Shown one piece after another: positions 26,844 through 39,540 of a stretch of DNA of 64,000 nt; position 1 is the first letter of the stretch; each line of letters opens with the position of its first letter. The stretch spans positions 22,480,625 through 22,544,624 of the forward strand of contig NC_051446.1 of assembly GCF_001649575.2 (NCBI RefSeq). Direction: 5' to 3'. Below the pieces are notes generated by a model, which had not been told where the DNA came from, ran no database searches, and saw only the letters and a list, made by a program, of their open reading frames with translations. This DNA comes from Kryptolebias marmoratus (lineage: Eukaryota > Chordata > Actinopteri > Cyprinodontiformes > Rivulidae). The position numbers and the translations under genes are program-made.

Positions 26844-27003
26844 ATGACGTGCCTCCCTATTTCAAGACGGAGCCGGTGCGCAGCCAGCTTCACCTGGAAC
26901 GTAACAGGCTGGTGCTGACATGTATGGCAGAGGGAAGCTGGCCGCTGGAGTTTAAATGGATCCACAACAACACCGAATTAACGCGCTTTTCACTGGAGTA
27001 CAG
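26844..27003 (+). CDS. sdk2: Sidekick-2-like exon: first half of Ig1
   Basis: This exon encodes the mature N-terminus and first half of the first immunoglobulin domain of Sidekick, a large homophilic cell-adhesion protein at neuronal synapses, studied best in retina. After the last two bases of a split Asp codon it reads [11 protein letters not shown]..., then [10 protein letters not shown] with the B-strand cysteine at residue 26, and PLEFKW with the core tryptophan at residue 38. HNNTEL holds an N-glycosylation sequon. The acceptor is 'attcttcacag|at' and the donor 'tacag|gtgggt'. It enters in phase 1 and leaves in phase 2, so it is 160 nt. The sequence follows the Sidekick-2 N-terminus I know from mammals more closely than Sidekick-1. 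In relatives the Asp follows a signal peptide encoded upstream. Whether this is the a or b teleost paralogue cannot be told. Confidence 0.96.
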
Positions 27004-27023
27004 GTGGGTACAAATAAATGACC

Positions 27024-27110
27024 CCAAGTCCAGTTTATTTGTGTAGCACATTTCAGCGACAAGGCAGTTCAAACTGCTTTACATCATAAAAACACAAAAA
27101 TAATAAGTCA
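27024..27110. repeat. Fish interspersed repeat 20 bp after the Ig1 donor
   Basis: The text 'cagtttatttgtgtagcaca', then 'tttcagcgacaaggcagttc' and 'aaactgctttacatcataaa' matches a widespread teleost repeat with the layout TTTATTTATATAGCACATTT...CAAGGCAATTCAAAGTGCTTTACA. It starts about 20 bp beyond the exon's 5' splice site, which is unusually close. Confidence 0.65.
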
Positions 27111-27159
27111 TAAAACAACATACAGTCCGTAGTAAACATTACATATTGTTGAACAACAT

Positions 27160-27414
27160 CTAATTCAGCTTCAGCTTTTTTACAAGCTGTTGAATCTGGG
27201 GAACAAAGCCCAGGGAATCATCAATAATAAAACCTAAGTATTTATACTGAGACACAACCTCAATCTGAGTCCCTTGAAAAGTACTAATGGGCTGCATCAA
27301 CTGTGATTTAGATGTGCTCTTATTATTCAAAAACAACATTATTTTGGATTTCTGAGCTTTAAGTGCTGGCAAGTTATCATTTATCAAAGAGACAAGCAAG
27401 CTGAAAAAACACAA
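27160..27414 (-). pseudogene. Non-LTR reverse-transcriptase fragment
   Basis: A minus-strand reading frame of 84 codons contains a lysine-rich 'KSKIMLF' segment followed by 'VSQYKYLGFIIDDSL' and a 'QIQQLVKKLK' stretch. The YKYLGxxIDxxLxFxxHI order is the conserved region just past the catalytic core in reverse transcriptases of Jockey-like non-LTR elements. The catalytic YADD region and the rest of the protein are missing, so this is a dead 5'- and 3'-truncated fragment. It runs opposite to the host gene. The adjacent 27024-27110 repeat may belong to the same insertion. Confidence 0.75.
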
Positions 27415-28079
27415 AAACTTTTTTTTGAGTTTTTATGTTGTTTTTGTTTTAGCAGAACACATCTAAAACCAGCCCCAACCCTTTTAACATGTTTTCTTTG
27501 TCTGGATCAGCCAATAACGGCCCTCTAATATGGGGCAGGTGTAATATGGCACGGCTGTTGTCGAGACTTTTGTTCCTGTTGTTAAGGAGCGTTGCTCCGG
27601 ACCTCACTTGTTGTTTTCTCCTGATTGGTCAGTGGTCTGTTAGTTGAATTTAAATGCATGTTTGACTCAACCATTTTAAAATGCTCCTTGGAAACAGAAA
27701 ATGGACGAAGAGTTCAGACTAATTCCCGTTTGTGCGTTTGTAGAAAAACAATTGGAACGGAAACTTTGTGCGTTCCATTTAGATTATTCCGATTACTTTT
27801 AGATCTTCTGTGTTGCTGAATATTTTAGATGAATTGTATCTAATATTAAAGTAAAATTGCATCTCCAAGCATTAAACCTTTTTGCTAACTTAAAATTTCA
27901 GTAGTTATTCTTCTAGGATGATATGTTGGTGTTACGCTTTCATCAAGCACTTGCCAAATAAATAGTAGCTTTTCTTTTTTCCATTGCCTTTGCCTCACTT
28001 CTTCCCCTCTCAGCTCTGTGACCTCCATCACTGTCTCTGGAGAGGCTGCAAACAAGCAAAAGGCATGAATGAGGGTTAG

Positions 28080-28440
28080 GGCAGGAGATAAACCGTCTTT
28101 AATGATAACTGGAAGATCCTAATCATGTGGCAAACATTGCTCTTATCTCGCAGAGCAGTGTGTCTGCACTGAGAGTTTCCACAGCGGTGTAAATGGAGCT
28201 CTGGAGGGTAAAAGAAAAGCTTGCTGACACACAGCTGATCTTAGCTGAACTGCTGTGCTCATGTGTGAGGAAGACAATGAATGTGGAAAACAATTGAGGC
28301 TGGACATACAAGTAAGGCCAGCCTAGTTGATGGGGCGCCTTTTTCTGGAGGCAGATAAGAGCAGATTGGAAGCGGCCACAGGGCGGGAAGGGCAGCAGTG
28401 ACACACAGATGCCAGAACAATTGATCGGGATGGACTGTAC
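28080..28440. other. Repeat-free GC-richer stretch, possible conserved non-coding element
   Basis: Base composition is more balanced than the surroundings. There are no simple repeats, and the stretch includes E-box-like CAGCTG and CAGATG-type motifs and a 'cttatctcgcagagcag' segment. No coding frame or splice context supports an exon. It is suggested only as a candidate enhancer; without an alignment this is a guess. Confidence 0.2.
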
Positions 28441-29739
28441 TCGAGGATGCCCCTGTCTGCTACAGCTTTTGTGCCCTTTTCACTGTATTATTAGGTGAAT
28501 GGTGAAGTCACAGGTTGGGTTATTACACAAGCAGTCAAACAACACAAAGGTATATTAAATATATGCTTTGACCTTATTGTTGCGTAAAAATGTGTAAAAA
28601 GGAAGGGTTTGATTATTTTAATGTAGTCAGTATCTTACCTGAATTAGACAGCAGTCAGAGTGATTTCAGTTTGAAGATATTTTTCTGGAATCACGATATC
28701 TTTTCAGAGCTGCATCATCTGAAACAATGCAACTTAAATGTTTCTAAGAAATTTGGAATAACACCATCTTAAACACTTTTCCATGATGCTTTTATTCAAA
28801 TTTGTCTCTATTTTTTAAATAAGCATCAGTGTTTTATGAATTTCTAGCACAAAAGGGAGGGTCTTTCAGCAGATCAACTATTATTGAATATTTTGTTCTT
28901 CTAATCCCAAAAAAAAAACAGTTCTTGTAATAGTTAAGTTGATTTTATTGAGCTTTATATACAACTCCAGTGCTGGAGATTATAGCTTTCATTTATCCCT
29001 AATTATCTTTGGCTGAATTTAAACTGTATTTGACATAAACATATTTTGTCCCATAACTTTATACAACATGTAAATAAATGGAAATATAAAAGAGACACAA
29101 CTCAAGTCTGCAAATCATATATAAAATGCCAGAAAGCCCCAGCTGAAATACAGATATTAAATATTAATATTTATAATCTATATCAATAATTATATCTACA
29201 CACATATTTATATACTTGGAGTTCTGTACTGGCACAGAGAAACATGAAATGAGACAGTTTTGTTTATGGAATAAGATTTGTAAATAAAAAAAAAAAAATT
29301 AAAGTTGTTTGACATGAACATGAATGCATAAATGCAAAAAACATTAAATAAATTGGTCAATCTGCTTAGAAAGTTAGAATTCTTGCAGATTGTAAAAAAT
29401 CTGACATTTTTCTGTTTAGCTGTTAGCATCACTCTTTTCAGTTCACAGAGCTGATAACCTACTGATCACTGCAGACAAAATACGAACTCATAAATACTTC
29501 AGAGCCACAAACCCAGTTTAAATTAAATGAACCACCTTTAATCAAAAGTCAACCCCAGCTTTTGTCAAGTCACTTTATATTTAGTCAAACACCTTTTTTT
29601 TCTTGTTTAACTTCCATCCCATTGCCTCGATTTATTGTGTGCTTCATGACTACCAAAGCAACTTCCTTCATGCAAAGTGACATTGTGTGCTTGTGTTGTT
29701 TGCCTGCACACTCCTCCTCATTCCTTAAGTTTCTGTGTG

Positions 29740-29920
29740 CCAGGAAAGGATTTGAGCAGAGCGGACCCCCATATTAATGAGGTTATGGATAAGGTCCCAG
29801 TGCTGAGTGCTGCTTTAAATATTGACACCGTGCGACTTGACCTTGTGTCCTCTGGCAGGCGATCAATACTGCAAGGCCTGCGTGGGCATTATTATTCAAC
29901 ATGTAGGTGTGTGTGAGAGT
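29740..29920. other. Possible conserved non-coding element
   Basis: A compact repeat-free block with AT-rich homeobox-like cores ('ccatattaatgagg', 'attattattcaaca') set between GC-rich words ('aggtcccagtgctgagtgct', 'aaggcctgcgtgggc'). Ancient vertebrate intronic enhancers often have this texture. It has no supported reading frame. Confidence 0.25.
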
Positions 29921-30385
29921 GAGAAAGACAGACTGTTTTAGAAGAAGGAAGCGATCTGAGCCGTTTTAGTGATCTGCTGTTAGGAGTGCTGTTCTCGGGA
30001 GAGTCCAGGCTCAGCATCGACTGCTGCCACTTAATATAAACACCTTCAGAGTATCTGCACAACATTTAGCCAAAAACCTGCTGCTTTGGCTCCCCCCATA
30101 CCAAATTATAATTCAGCTTTTTCAGAAAATGAATTCAATGCAGTTAAGTGTTTCAGAACATTTCAACCAGAAAACATATCCAGCACAATGCTTTAGTTGA
30201 TCAATTAGTCTATAAATACACAACAAAATACCACAGTCTTCTATTGGCCAAAACCTCAGGGGTAAGTACCTGGCACTCCACCCGTCTTTATGCTGCCAAT
30301 TACCCTAGAAACTTAATTAAGATAGTTAATTATTAATCAAACCTTGAGAGTCGTTTTTGTCAATTGTTTTTTTGTTGTTTTTGTT

Positions 30386-30386
<1 letters not shown>

Positions 30387-30437
<51 letters not shown>
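30387..30437. repeat. Uninterrupted run of 51 T
   Basis: Fifty-one consecutive T bases follow a TTTGTTG-rich stretch. This could be the poly(A) tail of a minus-strand retroposon, but no retroposon body is recognised to its right. The length may also be affected by sequencing or assembly error at a homopolymer. Confidence 0.9.
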
Positions 30438-30438
<1 letters not shown>

Positions 30439-32569
30439 GCTAATTTGCTGCAGTCAGAGGTCTGTTTGCTGGAACAAGAAACTATTTTTTTTTTTTTTCA
30501 GTTTTAGTTCATTATTAGGCAGAAAAAGAAATCTTGAACAGTTTTACAGAAGTGGAAAAGAACAAATGCAATGTAATCAACCGTCACTAACTGAAAGCGA
30601 GGGGAAAAGCATGATGGAGGAGGCATGACAGCCACAGCAGAACCAGATCACGTTGATAGACTTTTTGATCTTTATCTCTATGCTTATTCTCCCTTGTTGT
30701 TGTCAGTTTTTGAGGAGAGAAAATTAGTTTTTTTCCCCCCTCGCTCTACTTTCACAACAAAAGAGCTTTCTCTGGCTTTTAACTATCATTAAAAAAGTAT
30801 AACAACAAAATCCAGAAAATGAGATTATTAGATGACATTTTGACAGCCGGAGTAATAGAGTGTCACTTTGGTGTCTCCAGTAATAACTTCTCTGTAAAGC
30901 ATGACGATATGTTCAGAAATAGTCAACTAAGACATCCATACAGTTTGCAAATCAAGCAATAGGCAGGTGTTTCAGGTAAATCTAAAGCTTTTCTGGCAGT
31001 CATGTATTTCCTGAAAAGACCCACCCCATCCTCAGTTCCACTCTTCGTACTTTTGATTTCCCTTTCATCCACCCCCTTTGTTCATCATTTCTGCCTCAGT
31101 TTAATCCACTTATATGTGAACTACCATCAAGCATCCTAAACAGGTATAATTTCATGGTGGCTTTGAACAAATTAACACAAGTTCAAAACAATATTATTAT
31201 ATGTCTGGGGGGGACAAAATGACAGGCTCAGCTTGCTAACTGGATGGAGTTGAGGGGGAAGCAGGAGAGAAAAGAGAAGTAGATATCAGCATGCGTGTGC
31301 ATAATATTTTCTGCCTTTTTACCTCATCTGATGAAGTGACACTTAAAACTCAGTCTCACATTTATTTACTGGGTGTTAATGAGTTATAAACTTATTCCGA
31401 GACAGAGCACTTTTGCAGATCTGAGTATTAATGTGATCTGTTTCCAGGAGGATTATATCAAGTTTAATTTGAAACACCAAACAATTTCAGCCGTTAAATC
31501 AATTCTCAAGAGCCACAAACACAGAACATTATTAAAATGGTTATTTCTTCTCTTTTTGCAGTCTCCATGAAGAACCTAACAGTGTGTACCACGTGGGAGG
31601 TTAAAGTGCATGTGGTTAAAGGTTAAAGTGCATCTTTAATGCAACTAGAAGCAAACAGAGCAGCTAATAATAAGACACATTCATTTCATTCATTTTCGTG
31701 TTGCTGTATCTCATCTCCATTCTTTTACACTTTCTAGCTGATTTTATGATGTCATTCCTAAGCTACATACTGTACACTTCATCTGTCTGTAAAAATGTCT
31801 GTTCTTCAAGACCTTGCATTATGAAGAGAGGTTAAAGAATAAGATATATATTCCAAGTTTACACTAGCATTTTCCAAGCTGAAGACTTTTAGTGTGCGAG
31901 GTGTAAACAAAGCCTAACATCCATCTTGTGTGATGTTTAATTATCCTAAATCAGCCGACAGTTGGGCAGACATCGTTTTACTCTAAGAAATCTACTCAGC
32001 TGCTAGTGTGGGGTCACATCAGTTCAGTAGGAAGTCCTACAGTGGGGATAGGACAGAATGCGTTGAGACAAATAAATGTATGTGGATAATAACAGGTTTA
32101 CGGTGCACATTTAGTGCTACCTGAATGCAATCCAATCACTAAGAACTTTTTGATAACAGGTTTGAGAATCCTCTTAATGACCAACAAAATTCAGAATTAG
32201 AGGCTGTAAAACTGGATGGAAAACTCTCATACTTATTAAAAGCATTGATTTATAATGTTCAATATGGCTTGGATGACAAATCCCTCCTAAATCTTCTACC
32301 AAAGCTATGGGTGGTGTGTTCAACTACAGTGGGGTCACCACCTTGGTCTTAAGGCATCCATGTTAAATATGACATATTTTAGGCCTAAGATGATGTGAAA
32401 GTTCTACTTTATTCAGAAATTGTAATTGCAAATAAGCACATGAAAACTGATGTCAATTAAAGACATGCAATTCAGCTGCTCAGTTGATTCAGCTACATCA
32501 GAATTTTTGATTCAGCAATTTTTATACTTACTTTGGGAATCCATAAGTTTAAATACTTTTAATTATTGT

Positions 32570-32690
32570 GTAACTTTTGCTGCCTCTTGGCCAGGGCTGC
32601 CTTGAAAAAGAGATTCTTAATCTCAATGGGACTTTCCAGTTTAAATAAAGGTAAAATAAAAATAAATAAAAAATAAAACTTAAATATAAA
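32570..32690 (+). mobile_element. LINE 3' tail remnant, plus strand
   Basis: The stretch 'ttgctgcctcttggccaggg' leads into 'ctgccttgaaaaagagattc', 'ttaatctcaatgggacttt' and an AAATAAA-rich tail made of 'aaataaaggtaaaataaaaa'. This is the typical 3' end of a common fish LINE, truncated at its 5' side. A minus-strand relative lies at 22370-22450. Confidence 0.75.
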
Positions 32691-34344
32691 GGATGGACAT
32701 TTTTTCCTAACTATACTATGCTATAGCACATTTTCAGTCACTTTCTGAATGAAATGTTCCATTTTGACTTTTGTCAGAAACGCTTCCTCCTTGATTTGTG
32801 CTCATTGTTCAAATAAATGGTCCAAAATGAGTACAAGGCCATTGCTCATTCTTTAGGAGTTACAAACTAGCCACGTTTAATACATAGTTATAATATCCTA
32901 TTTGACTGGCACTTTTTTAAGTTACAATGTCCTTTGCAGGTAAAAATACAGTTGGTTTAAGCAGGTGGAGGTTCTCTACAACAAAGATTGAGTAAAATGT
33001 ATCAGATACAGGCAAACGCTTTCAGAAAGAAGAATGTTTTAACTGAACTTGTCATGTTTTTTTATTTTTTTTCATGCCAATAAGGGAAAAGAAAAGCTTA
33101 AGCTAAAATTAAGACATCTAAGGCAACAAAAAAAGATCTAGTATTTTCTCTTTACTCCATAGATGTTTTCTTTGCAGCTATACATCTTTTAGATCCATAA
33201 AAGGCTTTAAAGCAGACTAAATATCCTATAAATACCAATCCTCGAAAGCATTATATGTCTGTCATCTTCTTCTACCTTGTCACTATGTTAACTCTTTTTA
33301 GATCAGTGTTATTCCTCCTGGAAGAAGAAGAAAAAAAGAACTTCCAGTCACCAAACTTCAAGCCATCAAACCAGGCCCCGGACACAGTCAGCCAGGCAGC
33401 ATCTCTCTCTGGATGCCTTAATGGATTCCTGGCCATAACTAAAAAAGTCCATTTTCTGTCTCCCTGGCGTTCTCCTTCACAGCCCCCAGATACAATGATT
33501 TATTTATTTTTTTTTACCTTCCTCCCTCACCCTTGCACTCCATCACTTCTTTTTTTCTATGGCTGAGAAGAGTGAGTCAGAAGTCTAAAAATTAACGAGT
33601 AGTTTCTTTTATTTTGTGCATCTTTGTTTTAGGAGTGTGTCACTGTGCTGTCAGCAGGTATGGGTCATTCATAGCCAGCCTTATGAAACATTTTTGCTTA
33701 GAACCACCCAGTTATATATTACAGTTGACACAATGTTCAAAATACTATGAGGTCTTTTAGTCGTAACACAGCATTTATAGAGTTGTGTATTATGCCCTTT
33801 AAATTATTACCTAATAATCAAAGTCTACAGTGACCTAATGATATTTTCAAGTAGGGTTCTGTGAAAAGGTTATAAACAATTAATATCTTGTTATAAAAAG
33901 CTCTTTGAATGGACACAGTTTGGAGAAATAGAGCTTAAATCTGACAAGTTTGATGAGCTAAGAGCTAGTCCAAGTGAAACCAAGACCAAAGTGGATTGTT
34001 GTTGTCTTAAAGAAACTCCAAACTGAAATGTTTCAGAGCAGTTCATGCTGATGTTGTTTTTTAACGCTTCACATTGCCATAAGATTTAGATTATTCCAGC
34101 AAAAGTATTCGGATATTCCACCCAGAAGTACCCTAGGCTCCACCAGGATTGTTTCAGCTAACTGCTGCTGTCTGTGTCTGTTTAAATACCCAGTGAATTC
34201 TATATTAATAATAGTATAATCAAAATGTTATGGTATGTGAAGGGTTTATTCAGTTGTGGTTTCATGAACCAATATAAAATCGTGGAGATTGAGGTTGTTT
34301 TAAAATGGCAGAAACCCATTTTAGTCTCGACCCTGGTCAGAATA

Positions 34345-34800
34345 ACTGTTAAGGTACCATCTCACTGTTGGAGATTAGTTGGCAACTCAAAACTGTGGGA
34401 AAATTGGGCGAAAAGCACAATTTTCAATGCAGTCTCATGTTCAGAATGTTTGCAAGCTGAGTGACCAGCAAACCATGTGGCCACATTTTGAATGGCCAGT
34501 TTTTGAAAATCTCTGTCTAATTCTGTCTGCAAGGCTCGCAAAATTGCATTCTTGGTCATGCACATTATTTTGCTGTTCACCATCTGCCTCAACACGTTTT
34601 GAACCCACTTTGGTGACCACTCCTACATTTATGATTAAATCTGCTGAAGAACATGTTTGAAATGAAGATAGGTAGATTTTGATCCTGTGCAGGTGTCAAA
34701 ATACAGCTGTGGTGCTCCTGAGACAGCCCACAACACAATTCAGGTGGGTTTGAGACTGGTTTGAGAGCCCCTCATCAACTCAATCCTAAGAGAAATGTTG
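34345..34800 (-). repeat. Dispersed repeat family B, minus-strand copy
   Basis: The reverse complement contains 'gcaattttgcgagccttgca', 'aaaactggccattcaaaatg' and 'tggccacatggtttgctggt'. These align in order with 'agttttgcaagccatgcaca', 'aaaattggccctgcaaaatg' and 'tgctcatgtggcttgttgag' at about 55055-55125. The adjoining 'caggtgggtttgagactggt' pairs with 'caaactcatcttaaacccat' near 54964-54983. It carries no coding region. Confidence 0.55.
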
Positions 34801-37773
34801 TGGCACGAATAGGTTGCACCTATCTGCAACTCATGTAAGGAAGCTGGGAACCCTACGAACGCTGCAAGACATTTTACTGTTGGCATGACATGTCCTATTG
34901 CTCTTACAGGTTGTCAGTATCTATATTATAAATCCAATTGTAGAAAAAAAACCTTATGATAAAACAGTAATACTTTGTGAAGATTGTCTTCAGTGAGCAG
35001 TTGTCCTTTCTGTAATATCCTCTTTTTATGGAATGTGTGGAGGCTATTCTTCCTGGGGCCCTTAGACAAATTACTCACCATTGATTTCCAGTAGCTTAAG
35101 CCAGCAGTCCCCACTACCTGTCATGTTTTCTGTGTGTTAGCTATTAAGATAAAAAAGAGCAGGATCAGAATGAAAACTCATATTTAGAAGCAATCTCAAA
35201 CACAAGTCGATAAATTTTCAAAAGACATCTAAAAATATGATGAACAATACTCATTTGCTCTCCAGGCAGTGGCTGACTGTATATGTACATGTTCGATTTT
35301 CTGCCATGCGCTGTGTTTATCAAACATCTTACATGTTGATTTCATCATTTTAAGCACATGATGGGACAGCAAAAGCGTATAATCATCCCATCAGAATAGT
35401 GTTGCACATCCATCTATCATCATCTCGAAAATAAATAAGTAATTAGGCTTTCAAAACTCCTAATTTTCCACTGCACCTGCTTTTGTTTATATGAAAGAAA
35501 TTGTACAAGCTGTTGAATCAGACATGTGTGCCATTATGTTGTAGAAGAGCTCATTAGCAGAAGTAAATTAGCAACAAAATGTTGTATAAGAGCAAAGACC
35601 CTTTTTGTCAACTCCAAACAGTAACTTCAGAATAAAAACAAAGGATGCAGCAGCCTGATTTTTAATCTGATTGCTGGATGATTGCATACTTTAAGTCAGT
35701 TTCAAGTGAATTGAGCTGTTTAGCTGAAAGGTTTTGTATTCCTTGGTGAAAATTAAAACTTTTAGGTATAAATGCTTTAAAATACACAATATTTTCTCAC
35801 CAAAGTATAGTTCAGATTACTTATTTGTTGAATTAAAGTTACTAAAATGTTAAATTAAAAAAAATTGCCTCATTAGATATTTACAATGGGGGTTGGTGCT
35901 AAGTAGCTGGTGCTACCCTTGTGTGTATACTTGTGCTCATACTCATAATACTGTTTTGATACCCCAGTACCCAAGACTACTTTTTGACTGTGTGACTTTC
36001 ACCTCTCAGTGGAGCAATCAGGAGGTAGAGGAGAAACAATGTCAGCGTTAAGGAGGTAGATGTTTTGTTTTGAGTTTGAGCTCCCTGTCCTGATTCACAT
36101 TCCTTACCATTTTGTGGCAATAATGCACCATAAAGTTGTTTGCTAACTTCCAATAAACACTCGATGAAATACTCTTCACATGGCTATGTGAACCAAGTAA
36201 TTTCATAGCATTTACAAAACCAACACAATGCTAAGGTCAAAGAGTTTGCTAATAGCAGTGGGAAACTGCAGCCTGCCATGTGTTGCATACGCTCCAGCTG
36301 GCAGTGGCAGGCGGACAGAAAATAGTTGGACATTTTAAATATTCCACCTTGACCTATTACCTTGAAGATATTCTGGGGCAACTCAACCAGTCAACTAAGA
36401 CTACAACAGGATGTACAGAACCACTGAAATAGCACATTCTACATGTTACAATCTCCTAATGAGCAGAAAAGAGTCCTGGGAATATACAGATCTGAGCATG
36501 AGCTTCACAACAACCTTATCACTTACCAGTGCATGCTTTTAACAGACTATTGGTTTCCTGACTCAATTTAATGAGTTAACACAAAAATGAGCTCCTGAGA
36601 TTTACAAAGACAGTTTAAAGTAAAAGGGTAATGGCATTTATTACTAATTTTTTAATTTTTTTTGAAAAGTACTCAAATGTAAGTACTTGTACAGTGTATC
36701 CCTAAATGTAACAGCTAAAATACCACTTTAAGTAAAATGTTATTGGAGCTAACCTTGGGGAAATGCATGATGTTGGAATGAGAACATAGTCAGAGTGAAC
36801 TGCAGCCACCTTCAGTGAAGGATTATAGTTTCACCACTTATCATCTACCATCTCAATCTTTCCCTCCCTCTTTCTACATCTTCCAAGTTTTTCATTATTT
36901 CATCCTTTCCACACTCTCCGCCCTCCTCCGTCTCCATCCCTCTTCGAGCCCAGTCCTCCCTTGTTCTTGTGTCCCTCTATCCGTCTCCCTGCCACTCCTC
37001 CGTCTAATCATTTCTCCTGAGTGGGGCTAATTAAAGGGGATCTGACGGAGTGCGCTGACCACAGGAACATCAATCAATCTCTGTCCAACACAGCAAGCCC
37101 CCCGCTGACTCCCCCAACCTGCTGCCAACACGCACAACTCTGCAAAGGTTAATTGTATTCATTATATAAGGGACAGAGCAAAAGATGGGAGACAACTGAT
37201 GAGAGAGGATGTTGTCTAAAGTCACCCTGAAGGTTCAGGCTCTTGGGTAAATTCTCTGCAGGCCACAGTTAGGTTAAACTTAGAGCAACAAAACCACCTG
37301 TCACCTGTTTACCTCTTAATCTTGTCTACCCAAACCCTTTTTTCCTCACTGTTCCACTCGCACATCCCTCCATCATCTACTCACTTCACTTCCCTTCCAT
37401 CTACGCATAACACATATACATAATTGTGTTAATTTGGCTGATGAAACGTATGAAAGGAGTCACGCATCATTAATAGAGAATCCTGATTAGTTGATTAAGT
37501 CTTAACAGACTTTGGGCCAAAACTCATTTAGTCTCTGGGGTCCAACCTACTCTGCCGTTAATGAGCTTTGATACTGTTCTTTTTTAATGTTATTATGAAC
37601 AGATTTCAAACACACCCAGCCATTTGTTATCACAGCACTATTTAAATTTTGTAGCAGTAACTTCCAAAGCACCAATGAGGCAGTTTATCACCACATCAGT
37701 AACTCAGCATATAAGATGAATCACACAAGTATGTATATGTGGGTGTGTATACGTGCATGTATGTATGAGTGTG

Positions 37774-37776
<3 letters not shown>

Positions 37777-37825
<49 letters not shown>
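37777..37825. repeat. (AT)n microsatellite, about 24 units
   Basis: A perfect alternating AT tract of 49 bases sits between GTAT-rich sequence on the left and 'acgcaccata' on the right. It is probably highly polymorphic. Confidence 0.95.
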
Positions 37826-37826
<1 letters not shown>

Positions 37827-38404
37827 GCACCATACACAGTGTCCAGATATTTGTCTATTTTAGCCGGTTTCAGTTTGGAGGAAGAGATTGATGTTTTGTT
37901 TTCATCAGCTGTGACTGATGTTTCTGTCATTGCAAAAGCTGTAGAATAATTGATGGAGCAGTTAACTGTATTTTTTGAACAATAAATAAAAGAAAAATGG
38001 ATTTAGCGTGAAGGTTTCCATGTATACATAATAATACTTACCCCATTCTGATTGTCACGGGATAATGTTGGTTCTCTTAGTGGGAGAACTTGCTGCCATT
38101 GAGAACAGCAACTGTTAAACCTGTTAAACTGTTCATGCAACTATCTTAATAGACATTTTTACACATATTACTTTCACATGGGACATTTATAGTTATTATA
38201 GTCAATTTCTCAAGCAAACTATGTTTGTATTGCAATGATAACTGTGTGCATGTTGCTTGCTAAACATTTTTAGTCAGTCAGGAGTTCAATTTCTCTGACT
38301 AAAAGTCACAATATCATAGTCCATATATATGCTTTCTTATCCCTTCAATAAAAAGTTTTTATACAACTGCTACAACAATGTTTTTATTATTAGTTCTCCG
38401 GGCA

Positions 38405-38490
38405 TTAATTCAATTCAATTTCAATTCAGTTTATTTATGTAGCACCAAGTCACAACAAAAGTTGTCTCTCAGGGCACTGTACAAAAACAT
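38405..38490 (+). repeat. Fish interspersed repeat, 'caattcagtttatttatgta' type
   Basis: A run of 'ttcaattcaatt' is followed by 'cagtttatttatgtagcacc', 'aagtcacaacaaaagttgtc' and 'cagggcactgta'. This matches an abundant teleost repeat with the layout CAATTTTATTTATATAGCGCCAAATCACAACA...CTCAAGGCGCTTT. It is a short truncated copy. Confidence 0.65.
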
Positions 38491-39479
38491 GCACATACAT
38501 TACAAAAAGCCAACTGGTAAAAGTTATCTATCTAAGGAAGCCAGCAGATTGTGTTGACTCTTCACTTCATCGCAGTCTCCCATCCTGAGCAGCACATTGG
38601 CAACAGTGGACTGTTGTTAGACTGACCAAACTGTCACGACAAATCTAGCCTTTGTGCAAACAATTAGGTGTAGTGAGGAAGACAGAAAACTGAAACAAAA
38701 TAAAATAAAATTCTGAAAATCTAATTTTGTGATATACTTTGTGGATACAACTAATATTAGGAACCCTGTTAGAAATTTTTACCCTTACCAAACCTTTGAA
38801 ACCTTGAGGAACACAAACAGGTGGCCTCATCATCCACAGCATTGAACGACTGCAGTTAACTCACTAAAATCAGCCTTTTAAACATAACTATCTTCCTGAG
38901 TCCTTTGAATTGGTTTCAGAGGTCTGAAACCAGACGGTTGGTAAGTTATGATGCCCTGATGTCCCTTTTACATGTGAGTGGCAAAGCCAACCAACAGGTG
39001 GCTGCTGTGAATAGGTCGTTCATCTTGTTCTTGGAATTCTGGCCAGGAACTGAGTTTTCTGACACATACATGGTACAAACAGACTGATGCCAAAATCAAA
39101 TGTGAGCTGAGTGGTAATGAAAGTCATGTGTTTTTACTCCATGATTTAACCACCAGCATCAAAACACTAAATGAACAGACATCTTTTGCAACATGGTTCG
39201 CTGAGTTGACTTTACATCTACACAGCAGCGGAAGTTGCTCTGTTGGCTACTTGCTAAATGTTGTTTTTCCTTTGTCTTTTAATCATCTGTATATTTGAAC
39301 ACAAAGTGACAAAGTTCCTACTTGAAAGTAGAATTTCTGTCAGCCTGATAAGAATTTCAAAACACATCCTAGTTCTCAGAGAGTCTTGTCAATAAAATAT
39401 TTAGTTAATTTTTCTGTATATAGCCCCTAAAAAGTGATAAAAATAAAGGAGGAAATGGGATTGATCTTGTTTTTAATCA

Positions 39480-39540
39480 CCTAACGCCAAAGGCAAAAGA
39501 CAATGTTTTTGCCCATCTGTGTGTGTGTTTCAATGACGTT
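39480..39540 (+). repeat. Dispersed repeat family A, short head fragment
   Basis: The words 'cctaacgccaaaggcaaaag' and 'caatgtttttgcccatctgt' followed by a GTGTGT tract match the start of family A as read in reverse at 3030-3110 and forward at 48856-48910. Only the head is present. Confidence 0.55.

Noticed and set aside
27004..27046. Reading through the Ig1 donor, which would add a short C-terminus and stop at 27046
   Set aside because: The GTGGGT donor is good and the codon split continues correctly into 42026, so retention has no support from the sequence alone.
30344..30628. An ORF with a long phenylalanine run
   Set aside because: It is simply the translation of the 51-base T tract at 30387-30437.
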